From Calocera cornea HHB12733 (Eukaryota > Basidiomycota > Dacrymycetes > Dacrymycetales > Dacrymycetaceae): a stretch of 64,000 bases of DNA. Below the pieces are notes generated by a model, which saw only the letters and a list, made by a program, of their open reading frames with translations, was not told where the DNA came from and made no database searches. Positions 1-9,842 of the stretch are shown here, in pieces. The stretch covers positions 72,888-136,887 of the forward strand of contig KV423954.1 in assembly GCA_001632435.1 (NCBI GenBank), read 5' to 3'. Every line of letters begins with the position of its first letter. Positions within the stretch are counted from its first letter, which is position 1. The translations under genes were made by a program, and so were the position numbers.

Positions 1-292
1 GCTTGACTAGTAAGTTGTCGAGCTCGTCCAGGAACAGGCCCACAGTCCAGAATTCGGGTCCTTTGTCGGGAAGGTGGGTGGAGTTGCCGCATCCCAGCTG
101 ATCGTAGAAGATGACCGGGATGCCATGGGTGTTCCACAGGTCACCAATGGTCAGCAGGTATCTGCCAGGTACGCCGGGACCGCCATGAAGGAAGATGAGT
201 GGAGGATGTTTGGCCGTTGCGAGATCGCCATAGATTTGATACCAAGTCTCGTACGTGTCCCGGAAAGGGATATTGCCCGAGGAGGTAGCCAT
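1..292 (-). CDS. Proline iminopeptidase-like S33 peptidase, 5' part only
   Basis: Alpha/beta hydrolase that would release N-terminal proline or act as an amino-acid amidase. The chosen start is the ATG at 290-292; from it the frame stays open to the window edge. The protein begins MATSSGNIPFRDTYETWYQ, then reads PLIFLHGGPGVPG and VIFYDQLGCGNS. HGGPG is the oxyanion-hole signature of peptidase family S33, and the following DQLGCGNS strand is typical of the same fold. The nucleophile serine, aspartate and histidine lie beyond the left edge, so activity cannot be judged. No intron is needed in the visible part. Family assignment is firm; exact substrate is inferred. Confidence 0.85.
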   Translation of the reverse strand, partial: MATSSGNIPFRDTYETWYQIYGDLATAKHPPLIFLHGGPGVPGRYLLTIGDLWNTHGIPVIFYDQLGCGNSTHLPDKGPEFWTVGLFLDELDNLLVK

Positions 293-714
293 ATTTGTCC
301 TACGTGGCGCATAGGGAGTGATCAGAGCTCGTGTGACGGCCAATTCTGCTGAAATACTCACCGGACAACAATGGCGGTGACACTGTTGAATCTGTCGTCC
401 ACTGTCTTGTTGAGGCTTATATACCTCCCCGACCCGCTCTAAAACCAATATGCCATGACGCATGGGCATCGGAACCGCTTCTAACCCGGTTCCCGAGGGC
501 ATATCTCCACCATCGTCCCGCTGTCAGACACTAGTCCCTGAGCATCAGACAGTCCCTGAACACTGCGGTGGACGACAAGACGGAAAGATTGTAGGTGATA
601 CATTGTGGAAATGGTACAGTAGATGAATCCATGTACAGAGACCTATGCAGGATGAGGGGCAAAGGGAGCAGCAGCCGGGCACGGCAACTTAGTCCTACAA
701 CAAGGGCAGAGCGA
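293..714. other. Intergenic, no gene seen
   Basis: Holds the promoter of the minus-strand peptidase gene and the 3' flank of the UBE2S-type gene. A short imperfect inverted pair built on GTCGTCCAC (about 388-405 and 573-585) is visible. I see no coding region. Confidence 0.4.
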
Positions 715-1872
715 TTATAACCGACGCAATCCTCTCCGTTTCGGCCCACCCCACCGCTTGTCGCGTTCTAACTTTTCAGCCAACGCGATCCTCGCAAGGC
801 GCTTCTGTTCAATCAGACCCATTGGGCTGCTACTTCGAGCACGATCTGATGTTGACGATCTCGATGGCGGTGGAGGGTATGAAATGACCGCAAGTCGATC
901 GGGCGAACCTCTTGGCGTTGGTGTTCGATAGACATGGGGCACCGGTGAAAAGGCAGCTTGCGGAACCGGAGAGAACGCTTGGGACGGGGCGGGAGATGGA
1001 GGGGGTACGTAGTCTAGCTGGGGCGCATTAACCGGCACCTGTGCGCTAGGTGCCAAGGGTATTAATGGCTCGACTTCCATGGACTTTTCGCTGTCTTGCT
1101 TTGCAGCCTCGACAAATTCTGGAGGCGGTCGCTGGGAGGCACTCCTCGATCAGTACGGTGCAATTGCCGCGTGTAACGGTTCTCACCTTAGGCGTAGCAT
1201 GTATGGATGTCATGAGCTTCGCTTGGCGTGCAAAGTCTTCATAACGTTCGAGGATGAGCTTTCCAGCCTCCTCATCAAGGGCTGATTCGCCATTAGGGTA
1301 TATCAGGAGGCATTTCACGGTCTGAAAACGACTGGACGGTGAGTTCCAACGGACGCGTTGCCGAGACAGCGGTACGCACAACCAAAATATGCTCAATGCC
1401 GAAGGATGCCTTCCAGTCCTTTTTGAGCGTGTTCACACAAATCTCCCCCGACTTTGAGACGTTCGGATGGAATATTCGCGTGACAAAGCGGCCTAAGAGC
1501 GCGTTCAAAGGAGATCATCAGCGGTTCGCGAGGATCACTCACATTTCGGGGGTGCTGCAGGGAACTCGTCACCACTAATGTACTATCAGAAAACGCCAAG
1601 CATGGAAATAAAGCAGCATACAATTGGAACTCGACCCAGAAATAGCCTCCTAAACACACGGTCAATATGCGAGCATCACCAGCGTAAGGGTCCGTTCGGG
1701 GCGTACCTTCATATGGTGTGCCTGTCGGACCGGCAATGATGCCTGTGATATCCAGCATGTTCTCCTCAGAGGTAACGACTCGTATACCTTCTGGAGGATT
1801 GTTGCGGAGGGCCGCCACCTCTCGTATGACACGACGAACGGCTTGTGTGTTGACCTGCACACGAAGGGCCAT
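715..1872 (-). CDS. UBE2S: Ubiquitin-conjugating enzyme E2 S-type (APC/C chain-elongating E2)
   Basis: E2 enzyme that in animals extends K11-linked ubiquitin chains on APC/C substrates. Six exons join to about 288 residues. The UBC fold is complete: [16 protein letters not shown], then [19 protein letters not shown] with the catalytic cysteine at about residue 94 (Cys95 in human UBE2S), then [19 protein letters not shown]. The C-terminal extension is Pro/Ser-rich, then basic, and ends exactly in GLRRL at the stop codon. Human UBE2S ends in the same LRRL tail, which docks on the APC/C. Start ATG is at 1870-1872, giving an N-terminus of family length; upstream sequence in the same frame has no family similarity. 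Introns are 50-60 nt. Recognition is strong from the E2 core plus the tail. Confidence 0.92.
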
Positions 1873-2282
1873 TGTTAGCCATTGTAGGCGGTCAGGCAGC
1901 ACAGCGTGTAGAACATACCATGAGCAGTGAGAGTAAGTACTGTACAAGGGTTGGAGAAGGCAGGGGCCGGAGAGAACAGAAAGTGGTGGCGTGCAGGATG
2001 GCTGGGAATGCTGCAATGTTATGATGTCGTCGAGATCGGCCTTTGGGGACGGAGCATTGGTAGAGTTTGGGACTGTTTTGCCTCCGTTCAGAAAGCCACC
2101 TTGCCAACACTGCCACTGGCCGTGAGCTGCGTGTGCGCGTCGGTATGTGTTTGTTTTCCTGCCTGCGCCCGTGGATATGCTCAAGTCTGCGGTGTGTTCT
2201 TCCGCATTCAGAGGGGAAGAGGATGTAACCCGATGCCATTGCGTACTATACATAATATATGGGCTATACTGTCATCCACATA
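1873..2282. other. Intergenic between two minus-strand genes
   Basis: Promoter region of the UBE2S-type gene and 3' flank of AKR1. Long open stretches here are antisense or upstream shadows without family resemblance. Nothing else seen. Confidence 0.4.
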
Positions 2283-4755
2283 TCACACCTCCTCAGCCTG
2301 TACCGGCTCATAACCACCTTTTCTCCCCTTCCCCTTCCATCTCCCGTTCTCCTCGCCTGGCTTCTTTGCAAAGCCATCTGAAGGCACATCGTAGAGTGAG
2401 CCATACTCGACGCCGAGCTCCCGGCCCGTCGTCCAAAAGTCCAGGCAATTTCGCCAGACACCTTGATCAAATGGATTGGAATTTGGCGAAGAGTGTGCGA
2501 GTGCGCGCCGATTGGACTTGGCGGTTAGACGGTCCAGGCCAAGCAATTGCAAAATGAACGCGGTGCTGCTCTTGCTGTGCTGTCGCTGGCCTGGCGCACT
2601 CGCCGACGGATGGCCTCCAATCCCATCTGGATTTGGTTCATCGTCCCCCATCATATGTTGACCTTGCTTTGGGTGCGTCAATCCTTCCTGGCCGAGAGCA
2701 GACGTTCCTCGACCTCCCATGAAGCCAAACCGCGACAAATTGGAAACTTCCAACGTGGTGACCTGCTTGGTGACCTGCCACAGCTGCGCTAAGAGGAGAA
2801 TCGAAGTCCAAAGCAATTGTAGACTGGCCCAGATTGAAACCGCCGTCAAGAATGGCTTTTGGGATGTCCAGCTGCACAGCGTGGTCGGCAGGATGCAGGA
2901 CGCGGCTGGGACTGCATCCGAAGGGACATTGTGTGAGAAGTCTGCAAAATGTCAGCAGGGAGCGGGAGCCAAATGTCATGAGACGAACAAGCGTAAACAA
3001 GGTAGTTGAAGCAGATCACCCCCAGCACCAGAGAAAGTATGAACATGATAAATTGCCGATGATTAGAGACCCCAACTGTGATCAACGATGTCAGACGAAG
3101 TACACCCAATTATAAGCAGCCACGCGTACCACAGTTCCACACCCACGGGCAGTGACTATGAGCGATGTGAGATTCGGCCCTCTGACGGCAGACGTGTTTC
3201 CACTTACTGATCAAATCTTGCGGTACAGCGGTCACACACGCGGCAATGCTTCGATCGGAGCGGCTTCCTTGCCATGCACACGACACAGAAGGTCTGTCCA
3301 TTAAGACGACCTTCGCTAGCCAGCTCTTCAATGATCTGGAAGAACATTAGAGACATTGACGCGGCAGTTTGACAGGTTGAACTGACCGATTTCAATTCTG
3401 CTTCATCCGCAGGCTTGGGACACGCCCCGGGATCGAGGGTTACAGAGCGGAAGAAGTTGTAACAGCAGAGCAAGAAGCAAAATCCAAAACAGAGGTTGGT
3501 GACTGCATAGCCAGGCGTGGCTACAGTGATGTAAGTACTTCGACAGCGTGTGGACCGAGGAATCTCCTTACAGCGTACAAGAACAGTCACCCATTCCCAC
3601 CCCACGAAGAACAGGGACCCGAATATGATTCCAGCGAAATACGGTGAGCCGGTCACCGCAGTGCTTGAGGGAGGGGCATCCAAAAGCACCTTTGTGACGA
3701 CATGGTGCATACCGAAGAATTCTGCCGCAGCCAAACAGAGACCAGTATACCACGGTAAGAGCGATATGGTGGTGAATATTATATAAAAGAAAAGGGTGGG
3801 AACAAGGAAAACGGCAATCTTCGTATTGTGCTGCATAGTTGTGAGCTTTGGAGCACCGTGGCAGTGACAAGAGACACACCTCGCTCAAGACGCTTTTCCG
3901 CTTCCTTCCATCCTCTGCGCGCTTCGCTTCTCGACACGCTCGCCGCCACGGCCCTTCACTCTTCAACTCCGTCGCCATCTCACGGGGAGTCTTGCTCGAA
4001 CTGTCCCGGGCGTTCACATCCGAGCCCGCTTCCAAGAGCCTTTTGATGCACAGGTGGTTTCCTCTCACAACGGCCCAGTGTAAGGCCGTGAGCTGGGAAT
4101 GATCGCGAGCATGTACCGAGGCGCCGTGGGCCAGCAGCAATTGAACCGAAAGCGCGTCGCCTTGATATGCTGCCCACATGAGCGAGGTGTGCCCTTGAGT
4201 GTCCGGGTGGTCAACTGCGACAGGCTGATGCAAGATGTACAAGAGCGGCATGACAGCACTGGAATGCGTAACTAGATGCAAGGTGTTGTATCCCTGCGCG
4301 TCCTCGATCGACGGGTCGGCACCATGCGAGATGAGCAGTTGGATGACATAGAGGTGACCATTGCGCGCAGCCCACTGCATAGGAGTAGCAATGAGATCGC
4401 CGCCTTTTGCATCCACTTCGGCGCCGTTGTCGAGCAGTAGCCGACAAGCCGCCATGTGAGCGTTGATGGCTGCCCAATGCAGCGGAGTGATGCCTTGATG
4501 ATCCTTCGCGGAGACCAAGGTGGGATCATCCGCCAGTAGCTTTGTGAGGGTGGACATGTCCCCTCGTTGAGCAGCCACAAAGATCTCCGGCTGGAGCCGA
4601 TATAGCTTCAACAACAATGCTGGTGATCATGACCGGTAGCTTACCAATTCTGGCTCAGAGGAGGGCCCAGGAGCGTCGGCCTGGATGGTTTCGAGAGCCA
4701 CTTCGGTAGGAGCTGCAGCTCCTTTCGGAGGTACGATTGCAGTAGGATCCGACAT
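2283..4755 (-). CDS. AKR1: Ankyrin-repeat DHHC palmitoyltransferase Akr1
   Basis: Integral Golgi/endosome-type protein S-acyltransferase. About 700 residues, as expected for Akr1. After an acidic N-terminus the protein reads [17 protein letters not shown] and runs through about six ankyrin repeats ([21 protein letters not shown] is followed by similar units). Several membrane segments come next (for example [19 protein letters not shown]), then the cysteine-rich domain [19 protein letters not shown] and the catalytic [11 protein letters not shown]. Further membrane segments and a soluble tail follow. The DHHC motif is interrupted by an intron: Asp-His before it (exon ends in CA), His-Cys after. 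Seven introns of 47-58 nt were placed. Start is the ATG at 4753-4755 ([11 protein letters not shown]); the first intron places [11 protein letters not shown] next to it. Confidence 0.95.
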
Positions 4756-5137
4756 GATCCGGGGGCGAGGAAGGGGATCCGAGCGTTGTGTGTGCTTAGT
4801 GGGGCAGCTGGATTGGGTTTAAGGCAGCTGCTGTTGTGGCGAGGGGATGGTCGTGCCGGGAATGCAACAGTGCGCTGCCACTCTGGGCGACCACTGCGGA
4901 GGGCGGGCTGTGCCCCTCTCATTACGCCAATGCCAAGCAAATGCTCTCTCAGCGCCACCCACCGACCCCTTTCCTCCGCCTCTGTCATTCGCATCCAGTG
5001 GCCCACTTTTATCAGCAGCTGCAATTGGTGCTGGGCGCCTCATATATCTACCAACTAGTACAGGGTTCACTGTGTCAACCATGGTATATAAAAAATGTCT
5101 CCAATCTGGGACTACACACCCAACGTCAATTAGCATA
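4756..5137. other. AKR1 promoter and 3' flank of the membrane gene
   Basis: Upstream region of the minus-strand AKR1 gene, touching the end of the next minus-strand gene. No gene seen. Confidence 0.4.
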
Positions 5138-6290
5138 TTACCCTCCCCGCTCTTTCCTCTCTTTTGCCAGCCGCCTGAGCTCTATACATCGCACCACAGC
5201 TTTGGCACACTGATCCAAAAGCATAACAAGAGGCAACGTTTGACCGAAGGTCCACTGTGAAAGACGCAAGTTTGCACAGATTCTAGGATTCTGACCAGAT
5301 CTCTCACCACATTCGCTGAGCTTGTGAGACCATTCCATGCAATGGTCAACTCAATCTCAGCCACCAGATATATCATAGTCGCGAACGACAACAGAAATAT
5401 GAAAATTGTACCTAGGGCATATATTGTTAGCAGGGCAAAACGACTGCTTAGATGAGACTTACGTGGGATGTTAATCTTCAGCTTGGTTTTCTTTTGTTTC
5501 CAGGCCGTTCTCCAGTCGACGATCAGACGTATGAGAAAGAGGAAAAAATCCTCCCTATTGGTGTAGACCAGCACGCCCAGGGACAGCGAGAAGAACAGCA
5601 GGGCGAAGATTCGTAAGCCTTCATTGGTGGCGGAAATGGAGTGATTGAAGATAACAAACTGAAAATCGGAATTGGGGTGACATAGACCTGCATTGGCAAC
5701 ACCTCCAAAAGAATCGGGGTGTGAATAAACATAGATGCCGAATGCAGTCGAGAGGAAGCCGTGCAACAGAGTAGCCATGCGAAATGTGAAACCCAAACTT
5801 CGTCCGGAGTTGTTCGTGGCCGAAGCCACAGAGGTAGACACCGTGATGAGCAAATTCAGCATCGTGATGATCTGTGCGTCCACGAGAGAGAGCCCAAGCT
5901 CGGGAGAGCGAACAGCGTAGAGCCCGGCGATCACGAGAGCAGAGGACGTGACCATTGCAGTACGTGCCCAGTCCCGAAAGCTTGTCCAGTCCACGGTTTC
6001 CGACGCGGTCTTTTCCCCTGCGAAAGAACCGGTGAGGGACATCGTCGCAGCCTGGAGAAGAAGAGGGAAATACGAACTGAATGTCATGAAAATACCCAAG
6101 GCCGTTGATATATAGAGTGCTACGCGGACCTAGCAAATTCGGCGTCAATTTTGCCGGACCAACGGGGTACAATTACCTGCCCCGATGCCTGTCAAACGGA
6201 ATAAGCGCTGGCAACAGCATGGCGATAGACCCCTCTAAACTTACCTGTGATATCTGGGTTAGTGAGCGAGATGTCGTCACATGAAGCCAT
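5138..6290 (-). CDS. Uncharacterised multi-pass membrane protein, family copy 1
   Basis: First of three members in this window of a family I cannot name (others at 14929-16439 and 33955-35331). Five exons join to 313 residues and the sum divides by three. Hydrophobic segments include VRVALYISTALGIFM, a stretch around ALVIAGLYA, a stretch around IITMLNLLITVS, FALLFFSLSLGVLV and IFIFLLSFATMIYLV. The C-terminus reads WTFGQTLPLVMLLDQ, matching LTFGQILSLVLLLDQ in the other copies, and is reached only by splicing out GTGAGAGATC..CACAG. Exon 2 is only 8 nt (6181-6188), and the following intron must begin with GC (GCAGGT) to keep VRVALY aligned with VRVSLY of the paralogs. Compared with the others it lacks the long loop before the last membrane segment. 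Function unknown. Confidence 0.75.
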
Positions 6291-7069
6291 ATTTGATTCG
6301 TGGCAGCGTAATCTTGGGGCGAGTCTCTGTAGGTGGACGTGGAAACGACACCAGCGAAGCACGAGCGGCAGGACGGCGTCTAACTTGTACCCACGCTGAG
6401 ATAGACGCTGCGCATCGCTTCCCTGCTTCGTCGTTTAGTCCCGCGGGCGTCTATTCGTCCCATGCATTCCCGAGTCGGAATCACGCTTCGCTTAGGAATG
6501 TTCAAGCTGGCGAAGAGCCGTGCCGCACACTCTACCCCGGCGGTCTCTCTATATCTCGCGCACATTTAGCCCCATTAATCCACATATGCAAATACTGAAG
6601 CAAAGGGGATGCATCACAAAAAGCGGGTGAAACTTGCATCACTCAAAACCGACATGGCTATCTGTGGCTATGTAGCAGCTATAGGGGTCCTAGCACCCAT
6701 TGCCAAGTCCCATGCTACATAGCGCTACCACACACACCTGTCATGGCTCCCACATGAGTCAAATTTCGGTCGTTCAGAATCATATGGACAGCTTGTACCT
6801 ACAGACAGCCAGAGATCTAAGTTGCAAGAAAAGTGGAGCACTCCGATTCAGAAGAAAGTGCCGGGCCAGAATGTCCGTAGCACCAATAGCTGCAGTAGGG
6901 ACCCCTGCTACCAGGGCCCAACACTTTTTAGTGATGTTGGGACCCCTTTTCAGACCCTTGGGGTTGAGTTGTGGCACTTTTGGCATGTTGCCAGTCCCTG
7001 TAGGGCTTATGGATCCTTATCGGGCCATATTGGTGCCTCATTCAAGGTTCAGGTATAGGGAAGTCAGTG
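6291..7069. other. Gene-free stretch
   Basis: Promoter of the membrane gene, followed by sequence that becomes AT-richer towards the right. Open frames are short and have no family resemblance. Belongs with the repeat-like region that follows. Confidence 0.35.
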
Positions 7070-8857
7070 TGAGGGCACACAGTCTAGCAAGGCTGCCAAC
7101 TAAACCCAACTGAGTCAAAGAGACTGAAGACAAGGGATTCAGAGGAGGTCATGGCTGACAGTATCCAATAACCAACCAATCATACCCTTTGTAAGTCCAA
7201 CTAGGAGATACATGGGAGGTCAAAGGTAGTTTGGATGAAGCAAGCAGAGTTTGGAGAGAGTTGGGAAGTTTGGAGTGGGAGGACAGATGTGATGATCAGG
7301 CTTTCTCACAAGACTATGGAGATTCCTCAGAGATGAGATCTAAGGAGAAGCTACTGAAGGTACCAAAGTCTATATATGAAGAGAGCAAACATAGCCTCAG
7401 CTTCTCCCAATCCACCAAACGTGAGACCTGACACTGCCTGAAGCACTGTCAACTACAGCATTACTCATTAGAACACTGCCGAGTACTGCCCCACATAGCC
7501 AAAGGGTCACAGACTTGCTTAGCCTTACCTAATCCTGTACTAATCTATCCAAAGTCAGGGCAAAATTGGTGTTCCCTGACACATTTTGTGCCTGGTAAGC
7601 CCTTATTGGGCCTTGTCTGTGCGGCCTCTTTTTAGTGATGTGGTTCACATGGCTGGCAAAATATGTTGCTTGTGCAAATTGCAAGAAATCGGAAGAAGTC
7701 CCTTTGCATCTGGCTTGGAGATATTTCTCCCTTTGCCCACTTTGCGGAGCCAGATGGCCCAAAATGCCCCAGCAGGTGCAATTTCCCTGATTGCCCACTT
7801 TTTGATGCAGACATGCAACCCTGACAGTCAATGCTACACTTTTGTAGTAGTCTTGATACTAAAGTTTGTAATGAAATCTACAGTTTTGACAAATTTTATA
7901 GGAAAATGCCAAAAGTATGCCAAACTCAAGGTCTGCTTGTCTTACAAAGCTCCATAGTGCTGGACATACTTTTATTCTTGCTCTTTACGATTGTTTTTGA
8001 GTGTTTTGTTGAGTTATTGGCACAGACTGAATATCATTACAAAATTCAGTAGCAAAACTACTATGAAAGTGTAGATGCGGCTGTCAGGGTCCTCTGTCCA
8101 TGTCAGAAAGTGGGCAATCTGGGAAATGTCAGGGCACAAGGACAACAACCCAGATGACAACTTAACGATTCAAGAGAATGCTCTTAACACCTTAAGTAAC
8201 ACCTAACAACACCTTGTTAAGTCCCTTAATGCCCCAGTAAAGCTGTCCAAGCAGCCCCAACCTCCGAAAGCTGCCCTACACCCCTGGACCACTGGTGCAA
8301 GTCCCCACACTCCTTCTTGACACTCTCCGACACCCCTAAGACCTCATGGAAGTACCTGAAACACCAAAGGCTGTGTAAGGCAAGACAGCACAGGTAACAA
8401 CCACACAGCACCCTGCACTGTCTCAGGCCATAAAGCAATACCAACACAGCACCCTGGCACAGCAAGGCATGGTAAGTACAGCATTTGGTTGGAGTAACGC
8501 TTTCCTATATATAGCAACCCCTCTGTGTCCCGTATCTGGTAGATCTGATCTCTGAGGAATCTCCGTAGTCTACTGCAAGAGTTATACACACATCATCAGT
8601 ATCTCAAACCGCTGCATCTCCTGTTACTTGCCTCTACTTGTGACACTGGCTTTACTTGAACTACCGCTCTCACTTAACACTTATTAACGCCTTAACCACC
8701 CCTTATTAATGCCTTAATAACGCTCCAGCAAGGCATTAAGTCCATCTACAGCCTGCACTACCAAAGTAACACCCTCCCCAACCCCATACAACACCAAATA
8801 CTGCTTTTCGTCTTGTTTGGGTGTAGTTGGCAGCCTTGCTAGACTATGTGCCCTCAC
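7070..8857. repeat. Large imperfect inverted repeat in AT-richer, gene-free DNA
   Basis: Three blocks on the left reappear as reverse complements on the right around one axis near position 7955: 7070-7105 with 8824-8857 (GGGCACACAGTCTAGCAAGG and its complement), 7312-7343 with 8541-8570 (GATTCCTCAGAGAT) and 7780-7848 with 8060-8130 (ATTGCCCACTTT, CCCTGACAG). A further block, 7700-7770, matches 8875-8935 inverted but off this axis. Two patches of CTTAAT/CTTAAC words lie at 8160-8235 and 8665-8745. No coding capacity is seen. It looks like the remains of a fold-back or nested mobile element. Confidence 0.55.
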
Positions 8858-8949
8858 AGGAAATTGTACACAGTTGGGCATTTCAGGCCATCTGGCTCTG
8901 CAAAGTGGGCAAACAGGGAAATATCTCTCTAGCTTGAGTGTTTCCCTCC

Positions 8950-9470
8950 ACCAGGCTATTTGCTTCTGACCACATTTTGCTTCTGGAATACTGCAGCTCC
9001 GCTGTTCAATTCACATCTGCCAAAAACTATACTTTGGTAATGGCATTTAGTTCCCCATTTTGTTCTACCTCCAAGGCAGTAGGTGCTTCTGTGCTTTGTT
9101 TTGGTGGCAGTATATTGGACATGGCAGAAGCAAAGAGGAAAGTACAGGAAGATGGGTAGGGGAAGCAAATGTTCTTGGGAAATAAACCTTATCACAGAAA
9201 CAAGCACAATAACCAAGGCAAATGCAAGGTAATGTATGTGGCAGAAGCAAAGTGTGGGTGACAGCCAAGTCAGGTAGGGGAAGTAAATAACTTAGGGGGG
9301 TTGAATAAGCACACAGGAGTAAGTCCTCTGGAGGATGCAAGTTCTCAGGTGAAGTATATGTATCCATGGAAGCAGAGGACCAAGCGGAGGTAAACCCAAG
9401 AAGGGAAGCAGATTACCCGGCGGAAGCAAGCTGGTCAGCGGAAGCAGACTGATAAGCGGGGGTAAAAACC
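8950..9470. repeat. GGAAGC-motif array A1
   Basis: Degenerate copies of a core close to CGGAAGYAAA. On the left (about 8955-9090) the core appears reversed, as in TTTGCTTCTG; from about 9123 to 9460 it reads forward, as in GGGGAAGCAAATG, GCGGAGGTAAA and GCGGAAGCAGA. Spacing is about 15-25 nt with unrelated bases between cores. The last forward copies near 9421-9460 are the best preserved. Non-coding; frames through it give meaningless Leu-Leu-Pro runs on the minus strand. Confidence 0.65.
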
Positions 9471-9842
9471 CCCACAGCAACGTGCTCTGAGGGAAAACGG
9501 GACGGAGGTAATCAGTCTACTTGTAAGCTACGCACGGTGCGGAGCGCCGGCATAGCGATCGTCACGAATCATTGAAGTCCGCGAAGGTGCGCAATCGTGA
9601 GAATCAGGTGCGAAGCAGGGGGCGTGGGTCGTACTTACTGTACCTATGCGCATTAGATTGCTATAACACAACCAAATAACAAGTGGGTAATGAATGACAT
9701 TGTTGCAGCGCGGGAACTGTTGTCATGGATCATGGTATCTGTATGCATGAATCGTGTCGTAGTACAATTGCGTGGAAATGCGGGAACAGTTAATAAAATG
9801 GCGATCGTATCGCAGTCGTCGCTCTCCGTCACCAATGCATCC
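9471..9842. other. Intergenic, no gene seen
   Basis: Between array A1 and the 3' end of the RNF216-like gene. No motif, gene or repeat recognised. Confidence 0.35.

Noticed and set aside
1873..2253. N-terminal extension of the UBE2S-type protein
   Set aside because: No upstream in-frame part resembles an E2, and the ATG at 1870-1872 gives the family length.
9292..9480. Leu-Leu-Pro-rich frames through the motif arrays (also near 25200 and 30000)
   Set aside because: They arise from the TTGCTTCC complement of the core; the spacing is not a constant multiple of three and the frame shifts between copies.
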